Part shown: one piece after another, positions 1 through 13,100 of the stretch | How positions within the stretch are numbered: the stretch's first letter is position 1 | Layout of the letters: every line of letters starts with the position of its first letter | Assembly (NCBI GenBank): GCA_013339895.1 | Contig: JABACO010000001.1 | Location: 19,231,123 to 19,295,122, forward strand | Direction: 5' to 3' | DNA: 64,000 nt | DNA from: Ephydatia muelleri | Lineage: Eukaryota; Porifera; Demospongiae; Spongillida; Spongillidae | The notes under the pieces: model-generated | The model's database searches: none | Told to the model about the DNA's origin: nothing | Seen by the model: only the letters and a program-made list of their open reading frames with translations | Made by a program: the position numbers and the translations under genes

Positions 1-728
1 GGAAATGAATTTTTTGGCTCCAATAATTTTTACTTAATTGTCTCTCATTGTACGGATTTATGATTTATAAATGCAATAATACGAAGTTACCTTATGTATT
101 GTATAACATTATCAATTTTGCATTACTTTTTACTCAGAAAAAAAGGTCTGCAACAAAATGAGTCTCAAGCTTGTCTTTTTGTAATGACCTGAAATGCTTA
201 CATTTCAGACCAACTACAGCTGAAAAATTGCACACAGCAGAACATAATTTTTTTTTCATGTTCATGTTTAATACAGTTAAATTTTTAATAAGGCTCGAAT
301 CATACACCATAATCACTTGAATTTGGCTCCAACACGTGAGCTATGATATACATTAAATCATAATTAGTGGGTCGCCAACATTGTGCACTTAAAGCAATGC
401 AAAGCCCATATTGTATATCTTTGGGTCAATGTTGAATTAAGGGCAGTATCTGAAATGGTCATAATGAATATAGAATATTTGACGAAACTTAAATGTACAT
501 GAGCTTAATAGATCTAAAGATAAGTTCATAACATTCAAGCAGCAACTGTATGAATAGGACACAGAAATGTATGTACTGCTCAGTACAGTTTTAAAGCAAT
601 ATAGCATCACACTGTTATCCAGCAAAAACAATTGCTCATTAATGCTTCTTAGGTTAGTAATATCTCCATTGTACAAAACATCTGTTGTATCACTACTTAC
701 ATGTACAAGCAAACACAATAGTTCTTAC
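1..728. other. Intronic or intergenic sequence, no exon recognised
   Basis: AT-rich sequence. A minus-strand open frame covers 437-718 but lacks the C-x-I-x-I-x-D-D pattern expected of a Calx-beta second half. No splice-bounded phase-1 exon could be supported here. Confidence 0.5.
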
Positions 729-3700
729 TTGTTGCTGTCCCACTAATCGCTTCAAGGCTAGAATTTACAGGGACATCCAGAGTAATGGAATTGTTAATTT
801 TGATGCAGAAACTCAATGTGATATCTCCTTCCACTATGAGACTTGGATTTCCTTCCCACGGACCGATCTCCACTACTGTTACATGTAAGTGGTAAAAAGG
901 CAGGGAATGTATTTTGTAATTTGCAAAGACATTTGAATATTGGATAATAGTCACAACCGGAAGTAGCCTTGTACCCAATCTCTATTTTGTATAGGTTTTC
1001 CCCCTAACATTGGGCCTATGGACAAGGCTTTGTCATACACAAATAGTTTCACAGGTGTGCCACCCATCTTTCACATAGTACCAATGATGAGATTTCACAT
1101 TTAGTCTATTAATAATGTTTGGCCATAGTGCATATTCATTATTTCTCTTCACTTCAGCAAAGAAAGTATGCGTGCACTTGTGAGATTTCTAATGAACCAG
1201 GAGGTATCATATGAAAACATTGTTGTATTTATGCAATGAATGATAACAATCATTAAATTGTACAATTTAAATAAACAGTACTATTATCAGCAAATACATA
1301 GGAAAGGGGAGATCCGGACTCCGAACCCCCTGGATTCCCAAGTTTTCAGCAGCTCTTTAATCTAAGAGTGCATTGCATAATTTTTCTAGTATGTGATTCA
1401 TGATCTAACCAGGATATTTGATATGACTGCACATGAGAACAAGATATGTCTTTCCGTCACTTTTAAATTTCTACATCCCACTCTAAACTGAGTGTCAGTT
1501 GCTCACCTTCATCATCATTGATAGTAATATATGCCGTGCTGTTATACAATAGAGTAGTACTTTTGACAACACAAGGACTAGTACAGCAACCTTCTGTAAC
1601 AGGCTGTATAGTGCCATAGAACACTTCATTGCTTTCCAGATGGTTGTCATCCACAATATAAATGTCTGCACATGACTTTGTACCTATCACTGATCCACTT
1701 GAATAATATACATACACCCAGTAGCTAGGTACATCTGCAGGAATGCTTGGATACACTAAAGACGTCATTAAAAAGAAGAGGTATTCGAATTCACAAACAA
1801 AGGCTTTAATAAAAGAACAAGAACTCTTTTGTAGTATTTTGTGCACATATCAACATGTACATTTATATATGAATATTAGGTGCTCTGATGGAAATTAGGC
1901 TATGGGGATGCATATAAATTCAATTCTTGTGTGAGAAAGGAATCATTAGACTGTATTGTACTGTATATGAAGGCTGCACTAACGCTCTCCACAATACATG
2001 CATAGTTACAATTAATTGGGCATTGAATTCATCAATTTCCAAAAAAAAACATTCATTTTTTTGCAATAGAATGTCCTGAAATGTACTCACTGACTTACCA
2101 TTTGCTGTTCCTGAGGTAAGATACACTCTGGCAGTCACAGGTCTCTCTAGGTTCCCTTGTACCAGCGTGGGACATAATGTGTTGTGAGTGATATTTTCCC
2201 ACCAGTAATAATGTGGGTCACCAGTAAATGCAAGTATCGCCACTAAATTAGGGATAGATTTTGTCTTTGTAAAGATTCTAATTTACAACTACTGGTTCAA
2301 TTAAACACACACACACACACACAATTACTATAGGATATTCAGAATCCTAGAGCAGAACAGCGATCATACATGTATATTGTAATCATACACACCAAAGTAC
2401 ATTATTATGAGAAGCATGATATTGTTTATATAACAATACAAAAATCATAACAAATTTTATGAATCCGTGACGTCCTATAAACAGTGTGATCCAATATTTT
2501 TATAAACCTATTGAAACAACCGTCGCCTGTATATTAACCAAGTTGTTTCCCATTTTAGCATTTCTCTTTATGACTTGCTATGCTGTTGTTCGAGGATAGA
2601 GTGCAGTCCGACTGTACTACCATGGCTGATCGGGTGTAGTATGGCACCTTGATCACTAAAATGGCATACACATCAATTTGTACATTAATTTTTCTCTTTA
2701 AAAACGTCTTTAAATTCGTATCAAGAGCACCTGGTATTTTGATACCAATCAAAGTAGTATGTGTGTACATTCCCTCATTTCTGCAGCTTTGTCTGTCACT
2801 AACCATCACCTATAACTAGTACCTGGAGCAACCACTTACTGCATCCATTACTCTCTGTTGCTATAGAGCGCGCTTGGTGCTTAGTGGATTGCGCTTATCG
2901 TACTCAATCCATACTAGATGTGCGCACAGAAGGAGAACTTGAGTGCATGTTTATCAGCCTCCCAAAAATATTATTCAATAAATACANNNNNNNNNNNNNN
3001 NNNNNNNNNNNNNNNNNNNNNNNNNNNNNNNNNNNNNNNNNNNNNNNNNNNNNNNNNNNNNNNNNNNNNNNNNNNNNNNNNNNNNNNNNNNNNNNNNNNN
3101 NNNNNNNNNNNNNNNNNNNNNNNNNNNNNNNNNNNNNNNNNNNNNNNNNNNNNNNNNNNNNNNNNNNNNNNNNNNNNNNNNNNNNNNNNNNNNNNNNNNN
3201 NNNNNNNNNNNNNNNNNNNNNNNNNNNNNNNNNNNNNNNNNNNNNNNNNNNNNNNNNNNNNNNNNNNNNNNNNNNNNNNNNNNNNNNNNNNNNNNNNNNN
3301 NNNNNNNNNNNNNNNNNNNNNNNNNNNNNNNNNNNNNNNNNNNNNNNNNNNNNNNNNNNNNNNNNNNNNNNNNNNNNNNNNNNNNNNNNNNNNNNNNNNN
3401 NNNNNNNNNNNNNNNNNNNNNNNNNNNNNNNNNNNNNNNNNNNNNNNNNNNNNNNNNNNNNNNNNNNNNNNNNNNNNNNNNNNNNNNNNNNNNNNNNNNN
3501 NNNNNNNNNNNNNNNNNNNNNNNNNNNNNNNNNNNNNNNNNNNNNNNNNNNNNNNNNNNNNNNNNNNNNNNNNNNNNNNNNNNNNNNNNNNNNNNNNNNN
3601 NNNNNNNNNNNNNNNNNNNNNNNNNNNNNNNNNNNNNNNNNNNNNNNNNNNNNNNNNNNNNNNNNNNNNNNNNNNNNNNNNNNNNNNNNNNNNNNNNNNN

Positions 3701-4091
3701 NNNNNNNNNNNNNNNNNNNNNNNNNNNNNNNNNNNNNNNNNNNNNNNNNNNNNNNNNNNNNNNNNNNNNNNNNNNNNNNNNNNNNNNNNNNNNNNNNNNN
3801 NNNNNNNNNNNNNNNNNNNNNNNNNNNNNNNNNNNNNNNNNNNNNNNNNNNNNNNNNNNNNNNNNNNNNNNNNNNNNNNNNNNNNNNNNNNNNNNNNNNN
3901 NNNNNNNNNNNNNNNNNNNNNNNNNNNNNNNNNNNNNNNNNNNNNNNNNNNNNNNNNNNNNNNNNNNNNNNNNNNNNNNNNNNNNNAACAGTGTAACGGA
4001 TTGTATCATTATGATGTGCATTCGGTGTGCGTTGATTGATCCTTTTTTGAAAGTCACATGTCACTCCAGTAGCGGATCCAGGGAAGGGCTA

Positions 4092-4125
<34 letters not shown>

Positions 4126-7100
4126 CTATAGCCCCCCTCCCCCCTCAAATTATTGTATACTTTGCATGGGTGCTTTAGGTGATAATACTATTAGTACAGC
4201 TGTTCACCAAGTTGTTAATTACGTGCACGTGCGTGTGTTTCATCGATGGCAGAGAGCATGGCAGGACCATCTAAAAGGCTAAATTCAAAATATACAGGCA
4301 GTCCGAGTCTCTTTTCGACCACTTTTCGCGATTGGGCACGTCGCAATCGGCGTCTGTAAGTGTATGAATCATCCGTGTCGGCCCGTATCAGTATAATGTA
4401 TTTTGCCATCATTGTCATATTTTCTAAATGCATGAACGGTGGTGCGGCGCATGGAGAATATAAAAGCTGGATCTGTAATTATACTTTCATTGCAGTTTTT
4501 GCGTAGTTTTGGAGGTTTTCCAACGCAAAAGCGCTGGCTTCTGGGGCGGAGCCCCAGACCCCGATGGGGAGCTTCCAGCGCTTCCTGGATGACACATCAT
4601 TGGGAAATACCTATTAATCTGGATGAAGCTATAACAAATTTCGCACAAAAGCACAATAGAAAAGTAAAATTGATTTAATTACCGCCTGTTTACAAGGTGC
4701 ATGAATAAAGTATCAGTATATTGTACTTTGCCATCATTGTCATATTTTCTAAATGAATGAACGGTGGTACGATTATAAAAGCTGAATCTGTAATTATACT
4801 TTCATTGGAGTTTTTTGCGCAGTTTTTGAGGGTTTTCCAACGCAAAAAGCGCTGGCTTCTGGGGAGGAGCCCCAGACCCCGATAGGGAGCTTCCAGCGCT
4901 TCCCCATGCCCCTAGCTGGGCGGGAGGGGTGCCCCCATTCCGAACCTCCCCGGGACGGCCGCGCCTACAGTCAGCCCCTCCCCTTTTCAGCCCCCCCCCC
5001 CCAACCGTCCAGGCTGGATCCGCTAGTGCATGTGTGATGGAACTCGTGTTGTTGACGGCCGTTCTGTTAAGGATTTACATTGGCGTAGTCGGCAGGATGT
5101 CATTGGAGGAGAAAAAACCGTCCGAGTTCTCGGGTGCCGGGGACTGGCGTACATGGATCTGGAAGTTCAAATCTCTTGCCGACTTACCAGTGAGACAATA
5201 CAGGGGCGGATTCAGGATTTTGGGAAAGGGGGGGGGGGGGGGGGGGGGAGGGGGGGGTCTGATAAATATATTCACATCTGGAGGAGGGTTCGGGAGGGAG
5301 TGTGCCCCCTCCCGTGACAGCAAGGGGGTCTGGGGGAGCGCTGATGGCTCCCCCAGTGGGGTCTGGGGTCGCCTTTTTGCTTTTGCGTTTATTTAGCATG
5401 AAATTGACAGTGATATCCAATACATATACATCACGCGATGTACGGATTACTAGAGCCTGCGACGAGAAAACTGTTCATTCTTCACAATGCTATACAGGTA
5501 GTGGTTCCTACTGCTGAGCAATTAAAGTCGTGACGCAAAGCTTTTGTGAATTTGTGACAGAAGCGTGCACGTGGCCAAGCACCAGCTACATGTCGATTAT
5601 AAACGACTCATGTATGTTTTACTATAGTATTAGTTTATTTAGCTCTACATGTATAGCTATCTGTTTTCTGGGGAAAAGAATCTGAGATCCATCCCATTCA
5701 CGTCTTTAGATCGCTTACCTCTGATACGCACCATTCATAACGCGATTAAATATTTCATTAACACATGTACATTCTTCATATAGGAATGGAGAGGTCCGGA
5801 CTCCGGACTCCGGACCCCTCCTACCCCCCCCCCCCCCCCCTACCCTAAATCCACCCCTGCAATACAGAAAAGCTCATATGGCTGGACTGTAAGCTCACGG
5901 GGCAGGCAGCGCTGACACTGGAAACCTTAGACGCGGATACTCGCAATGACTTCGAGGCATCCATGGCAGGCCCTGACACACCGCTTCGAGCCAGAGGCGA
6001 AGAGGTTGGTGTATCAGGAGAAGTTATGGGCCTACCAGAGGAAGAAAGGAGAAGACTGGGCCACCGTGGCCGAGAACATAAAAGAGCTCGCAACTCGGGC
6101 TCACCCCCAATCCGAAGTGGGTTTGCCATGTCGCAGTTTCTCGCGTTGTACGAGGAAGATAGCGATCTCACGATCGGAGTGTGTAGGTGTGGCCCAAAAA
6201 CACCTAACGACGCTGTCCAAGAGATAATCCGGCTGGAGTACATCAATGATGCTCCACAAGAGAAATGTCGGTTATCACCGCGGGTAGCAGACCTGGCAAA
6301 GAGCATTCAGGGAATAGCAGGACTGAAAACCTCACAGGAGCAGAACTTTGTCACTATGAATAGCTCGCTTAATGAACATGAAAACCGCCTGCGCCAACTG
6401 GAATCTGCCAATAACGGTCGAGCACCCAGAAAACAAGGCTGTTTCAAGTGCAGACGGTTTGGCCATCTAGCTAAGAACTGTGGCACTAAAACGCATGCAA
6501 TCAGTATCCTTGTGAAGCTATGGGGGGGGGGGGGGGGGGGGGGGGGGCGGGCCGGCATACATCCATACCCAGTAATTTAAATGGTCGTATCCTTACAATT
6601 CCCAGTACAGGCACTGGAAACTGTTTTTTTTTCAAGGCTATCTGGCCAACATACCTGTCAGGTTTTTTTGTTGACACAAGAGATGATGTCACAGTTGTCA
6701 GGAGTGATGTTTGGGAGGGAACTGAGGACGAAGAGTTAGATGCATGGGAAGGAACGGAGAGGTGAATTGACGCATCTGGGCACCTCATGAGAGTGATGGG
6801 AATGAAAATGACATGACTTCAGGATGGGGAGTTCCATACATCCAGTTATCATGGTATGAAGGGTTTACCTATGGAGGCACTTCTGGGAATGGATTTTATC
6901 CTACAAAATGGCTTCATGTTAGACCCCACTGCAGGAAAAATAGTGGTTAGGAGTAAACCAGGCATTACACTGCAACTGCAAGGAAAAGCACCAAAATGTG
7001 ATACAGTGAAGAAATGAACCACTGTGTGTCACATTAAAGGATATCATCAAAATTCCACCTTTCCATGAAGTGAACGTTTGTTGAGTATTTGTGGGCGATT

Positions 7101-10100
7101 TGGAGCAAGGGCCTTGGCTGATAGAATTAGATTCTACAAATGTGTCTAAGAAGGCAGTCCAGGTTGCAAATGCCCTTGTTATATCTAAGAATGGGACAGT
7201 ATATCAGTGCGCCTGATGAATTCCAGCAGTCAGCCCGTGACAATGCATCGTGGGGACTCCTCAGCAAAGATGAAGCTACTGAAGAGTAGTGAAGAGGTTG
7301 CTATTGGATGTTTAAGCACAGAGGAGTGTTGTGAGTCTAACCCTCGAACTGGCCAGCGGATACTGGCAAGTTGAGATACGTCCCAAAGACAAGGAGAAAA
7401 CGGTATTCTGCACACATGATGGCCACTTCGGGTGATGCCGTTTGGATTATGTAATGCTCCGGCCACATTCCAAAGGCTCATGGATCTTGTACTGGCTGGG
7501 GTTCAATGGTCAATCTGCCTTATACAGTATACCTAGACGATCGTTTGAGGAGCACCTGATTAATTTAGGTACAGTACTTGCAGGACTACAAGCAGCAGGA
7601 CTCACACTGAATCCAGATAAGTGCAGGTTCTTCCAGAAAGATGTACTCTATTTGGGACATGTAGTTTCCGAGCAAGGGGTAACTCCTGACCCATAGAAAT
7701 CGAAATTGGTGTCTGAATGACCTACACCAACCTGCCGCTTGGTGGAGTTACAAGGATTTCTTGGTCTGGAAAACTATTACAGACATTTCATTCATAGGTA
7801 TGCTGAAGTTGCTAAGCCTTTGCATGAGCTATCCAGAAAAGGAAACGAGTTCAAGTGGACAGCGGACTGTGAAGGTGATTTTAGTGTGCTAAAGACAAAG
7901 CTCACTTCATCCCCCATTTTAGCATATCCTGACTGCTCCAAACCCTTCATCCTGGATACAGATGCCAGCAATTTCAAATCCATGATGGAAAAGAACAAGT
8001 TGTTTTGACAGTAGACTACTGAGTAAGTATTGAGTGACACGGAGAGAGCTACTGGCCGCAGTTGTGGTGTTCACAAATAAGATTCGTCCCTACCTGTTGG
8101 GCAGACCATTTTGCCTTGTGAGGTGGAGCGACAAGCTCCAGGAGTTCAACTATGAGATGGTACACCGAGAAGGTCACTGTCATAGCAATGCTGATTCCCT
8201 CTCCCGTATTTCTTGCAACCAATGCAAGTGCCCTGTACATGGTACAACGCACACTGCAGTTGGGATTGCAGTGAAACCTGTTGTACTACCTGAGGCTGCG
8301 TCAGACAAGAATATCTCCAGCTTGCAGTTACTGGATCATGATATAGGACCAATTTTAAGGCGATACAAGGTCCGAAGTGCGGAGCAGCCAGAAGTTGAAC
8401 AGTCAAACAAGTTTAATCCTGCCACATGGGCCCTAATCCAACAATGAACACAGTTCAAATTAAAAGAAGAATTCCTGTATCGGCAGTTCGAAAGCCAAGA
8501 TTGAAGTTCAAGCCGATTGCAGTTGATTGTCCCAAAGAGTCTCAGAGAGAAGGTGCTAAGACAGCTGTATGAAGGCCCAGTTGGAGGTCACTTTGGGGAA
8601 GATAAATACTGCATAGGTTGCAGGAAACATTCTATTGGCCAGGCCATCAAAAAAGGTAACCAATTGGTGTCGCACTTGCAAGGACTGTGCTGCCAGAAAA
8701 GGTTCAGCACTCAAATGGAGAGCACCATTGACCCCTATAACGGTTGGATCCTCATTGCAGATGGTTGCAATGGATTTCCTTGGCCCATTTGTGGAGTCTG
8801 AAGAGGGTAACCGATACATCCTTGTGCTGGGAGATCACTTCACAAAGTATATGTCAACATACGCCTCCCCCAACCAGGAAGCTAAGACTGTAGCGAGAAT
8901 CCTGGTAGAAAAATACTTCTGTCGAATGGATTCCCAGAGCAACTCCATTCAGATCAGGGACTACAATTTGAATCAGACGTAATTACTCAATTATGCAAAG
9001 CCATGAGTATCCAGAAGACCAGAACTACACCCTCCCTGCTTTGCATACAACACAAGTGTGCATGCTTCAACTGGCTATACACCCTTCTACCTTATGCATG
9101 GGTATGAGGCTCGACTCCTAGTGGACATCTTGTGTGGAACACCCCAGCAGGACGATATCTAACATATTGTCCATCTCTGTTAATAAGAGAGTTTGGAGAG
9201 TTTTCACTACATTAAAATCATGATTGCCACACACCCAACTGATACACTAATAAATTCCAAAAACATTGACAAATGTAGCAATGATAATGCGTTTCACAAC
9301 TGACACTCAATCAGCTAGAATTCATCCAAAAAAGGAGGTTATGTAGTCTCATCTGATTCATCCTCGGTGCTCAGCTCCACCTCCGGTGCCTCCTGGTCAT
9401 CATCCTGATCCCTGTATCATCTGCATTGCCCTCCTCATATTCCAACAGCAATTCTTCAGCCTGCCATTGTTGGGTGGCATGTTTCCATGTGTGCTGAAAG
9501 GAAGCATTTCGTGCTCTTGAGTCTTGCTCCTGTATCTTCTGTTCTGCAAGTTCCCGAATGTGAGACATTGTGATGTCACAATTGTTGTCCCGCTCATATC
9601 GCTTGATTCGACCCCACATGAGCTCTATAGGATCCAATACAACAGACAGTAGAAGCAAGCGAATGTCAGTTCCATTCATGGTGTTAAAAGTGTCAATCCA
9701 CTCTTGAGCAAGTTAATGAGGTTTGGGCATCAGTGATGCAGCAATAGCATAAAGCAACTGCTTTGTCCAGCCTTTTTGTTTTCGTCCACGAACTGATGGA
9801 CCAATGATGAGCATCTCATCACTTAAGAAACGCTCTTTTAACAGCAATTCTCCCTCATCTTTAGCACCATGGATAATCAACCAGTCCATCAGTTCCTCAT
9901 GTTTCATGTTTTTAGCAGCAGGCTTGGAGTCATCAGTTAACAATTGGTATGGTAAGGTGCACGATCAATAACTATGCTGCTGTTACCTGCCACATATGGT
10001 AGCAAGTGCTGTTTCATCCCAGTGTCCACATTCATTTCTGTATGATAGTCTTCTGACAATACCTTCCCTTTCCATATTTTTATGCTGGGTTGAATCCAGT

Positions 10101-13100
10101 CATCCTTGGAACCAGCCCCTATCATTATCCACCTCTCACCTTTTCCGCTAGGTACGTTCAATTCACAATCCACAGTGCTGTCAGACTAGCAGAAGGATGG
10201 AACCATTTAATTGTTTAGCCATGATTCATCCATAAATACAAATGGCCTACCCTGCTCCGTGTAATCAAAAAAGTATTTCAGGTACCAAGCCCATTGACAG
10301 GGTCCTCGTGCATCCGTGTGCACCGCATATCTTAGTGTTTGATGCTGTAGTGCACAATGAAGTGTAGCACAACTCCAAATCCATTCCGGGTTGTCTAATT
10401 TCACATGAGAAAGGAGGGAATCCAAGTGAACTGGCTTCTTCTTGATAATGAGAACCACCAATGCAGCTGAGTCCATTTCAGACATCTTCATTCCTCTATT
10501 ACGCTCTTCTAATCCACCACCAGAAGTAATCTGTTCTGGAATAAACGGTAGAGAGAAGGCAGAGAAATTCCAAGCAGGTTTGCTACACGAATGTGAGCAC
10601 GTGGGATGCCAAAGCTGAGAAGATTCTTGATCTACTCATCATCACATACGGCAGCCACACGTATCGCTAGTGTTGACAACACTCTCTAAAGACTCTGACT
10701 TCCTGTTTCTATTTATGTAGTCAACGTCGATTCACCCCCTGCTTTGGCATCCACAATGACACAAAACAAAAATGCTCGCACATGTCCACTTTCCATATAT
10801 GGAGTCAAATGAATATATTCTAAGAAAGTTGTGCTTGCAATAATATGTTGCAAACAAAAGTGGTAAAATAATCGTATGAAACAGATGTTCCATAAATAAG
10901 ATATGGTTGTAGTAGTGATGTCAAAATAACTCTCTAAGTAATTGAGATGGACAATCGTGAATATTTTGCCAAAGTACAGAAGAGGTTCGGAGATGTGTTT
11001 GAGAAAGTTCGGGAAAAGACAGGACAAAGTCACATTCGACAAAAAGCATCCTATGACAGAAAGGTTCATGGTGAAAAGTTCAATACAGGTGACTTAGTGT
11101 GGCTGTGGAACCCTGCTGTCTCAAGAAAGGTTTAGAAAGCTACACAGAGCCTGGCAAGGACTGTTTGAAATTATCAAGCCACTTTCTGGTGCCACTTACA
11201 GGATCCAGCATGCAGCAAAGAGAAGGCAACATCAGGTGGTGACGTCAACCTTTTGTGGCATTTGTGCCATGTCGACTTCAATTCTGTAACATATCCACAA
11301 AGGAAATCGAACTAATAGTGTTATTAATTCATGGATATATACCAATCAACAGTTTGGATGAGAAAATAGAGAACGAGGATCAAGATATGACCCATAATCG
11401 TGGTGCTTTATGCATGTTTTCATTCAACCTTCTGTTTAGTTTCACAGCCAGCTGAGTTTTTCTCCTTGATCCGCTCTGCCCGGCCCGTCTTGATGCGCCT
11501 CATACCCAATGCCTAGCTCACTGTGCAGCAGCGTTTTTCACTGCTTTTTATTTAGGTACATGTATGTATAATTATGCTTTTCCGAGGCCGACTCCGTGTG
11601 TAATTGTGCTTTTCAAGGATCCATCGTTGCATTTAATTAAAAGCCCAGGAACTCGCTTAATAGTTCACATACGACACGCGCAGAGAATTGTTTAATTCCT
11701 ATATCGTTCAGTTATAAGCTTTAATTAAGTCGTTTCCAGGAGCACTATAGTGCGATCGTGGGAGGATGCAATTTTATCGATGTAGCTTATATAAACTAAC
11801 TGTCAATCTTGCTTGAGTTACGTACTAAGCCGATATGATAACACACCTACAGATGTACAGTGTATATAAACTGGTTAGTATCGTCCCAGCCTAACATACT
11901 TGCCCTTTTTGCGAAGCGGTGATGCAATCACTCTGCGTGGGTTCGAGGACGAGACTAAGGGTAGGAACAAGCTTCGCCTCGGAAACTGATATGTAGTAGT
12001 TATTTTAGTCTTTCGCGACGCATTTCATTCAGATATCGTCTTGTTAGTGGTCGGCTACATGCCCATGTATATACCTATTGAAAATGATCCAGCCCCTCAG
12101 TGGCTGCACAACCAATCTTTTATGCTTTGGAATTGGGCACGTTAATAAGTTTGTTTCTGACAACTTATGTGAGAAAGTTTTGTTCTCAAACACGCAACTT
12201 TTTCTGAGCGATAGCGTAAATGCCCCGTAGAAATTAAACAAGGAAACTTCGTATAAAAAGAGCTCGCGAGTCACAAATTTGACCCCCAACGCATGGTGTA
12301 TAAACTACGTGCTGTCGTATTCTTTTTTTTTATGCACAATACATATCTACAATTTGATATATGACACACAATACATGTATAAGCTACATGTACCATTGTT
12401 TTCCCCTCCCACTAAAGATTGATCTCATACAGTAGCGGTCAAAAAAATTTTTTAACGGTACGGCGTAACCGACGGTAATGCTACGTTTGGCAAACGCTTA
12501 CGTTGTATATTTATTTTTACCGTTGCATGGAGTAGAAAACGCGTTGTGACGTGTTTTAAAACGTGACTCACATGTACGGTGTTTATGTCATAGTGGACGA
12601 ATGGAGAAGAAACAGTGTTTTTGCGCACCACGTGTCGTCTGGCAAAGGGCATTCTAATTAAATAGGGATTAGGGGGAAATATTAGTGTACTACTTGGTAT
12701 CTATGCAAGAAGTTATAAAATATGAACCACTGCTTAATGAGCTCTCTAAATACCAAAGTATCGCAATTGTTGAGGAGTTCTCTAATTTACAAACCATTGT
12801 CCATTTTATGCGTGCAATTACATAGTATCTAATATAGCACACCGCTCATTCTGTACATGATGTATATCTCTTTACTGCTAACAATTTTCGTTCTCTTTCC
12901 ATTCTGATCTTTATTATAACTTTTTTTTACTTCACTTTACTGCACCTGACATCTACTTTCATTTCTTCGCATCTTCTCTCTACTAGAAATCCCCCCCCCC
13001 TCCCCCTTCAACCCTAATCCCAATCTATTGCATTAACATAACTCACAATCATCATCCATGATAAGGACTTGGAACGTGATTCCTCCACCTCTGTCACCAA

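Larger units (their letters stand above)
3992..11260 (+). mobile_element. Decayed Ty3/gypsy retrotransposon with nested insertions
   Basis: The parts appear in order on the plus strand. A probable 5' LTR runs from TGTAAC at 3992 to TTACA at 5080 and is interrupted by the 4062-5028 insertion. A primer-site-like TGGCGTAGTCGGCA follows at 5081. Gag runs from 5097, with a zinc knuckle near 6441. Protease/RT/RNase H fragments span 6840-8220, integrase 8517-9165, and the integrase C-terminal part resumes at 10930-11225. The reading frame is broken many times and a Tc1/mariner-type element splits the integrase. No 3' LTR was recognised. The element lies antisense in the long intron of gene 1, just right of the gap. 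Confidence 0.75.

Noticed and set aside
437..718. Minus-strand open frame as the missing second half of gene 1 domain 3
   Set aside because: Lacks the C-x-I-x-I-x-D-D and E-x-x-E pattern and has no convincing phase-1 acceptor and donor pair.
2884..4064. Four long open frames crossing 2884-4064
   Set aside because: They consist almost entirely of the 1000-N gap.
5184..5420. Pro-rich or Gly-rich open frames around poly-G tracts
   Set aside because: Created by homopolymers inside a TIR element; no start context or conserved motif.
9096..11069. Standalone host genes on the minus strand at 9371-10491
   Set aside because: The fragments join into a broken DDE transposase interrupting a gypsy integrase, so they are transposon remains.
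11886..11970. Possible tRNA-like segment containing GGTTCGAGG
   Set aside because: No acceptor stem or A-box in the right position; no tRNA gene could be supported anywhere in the window.
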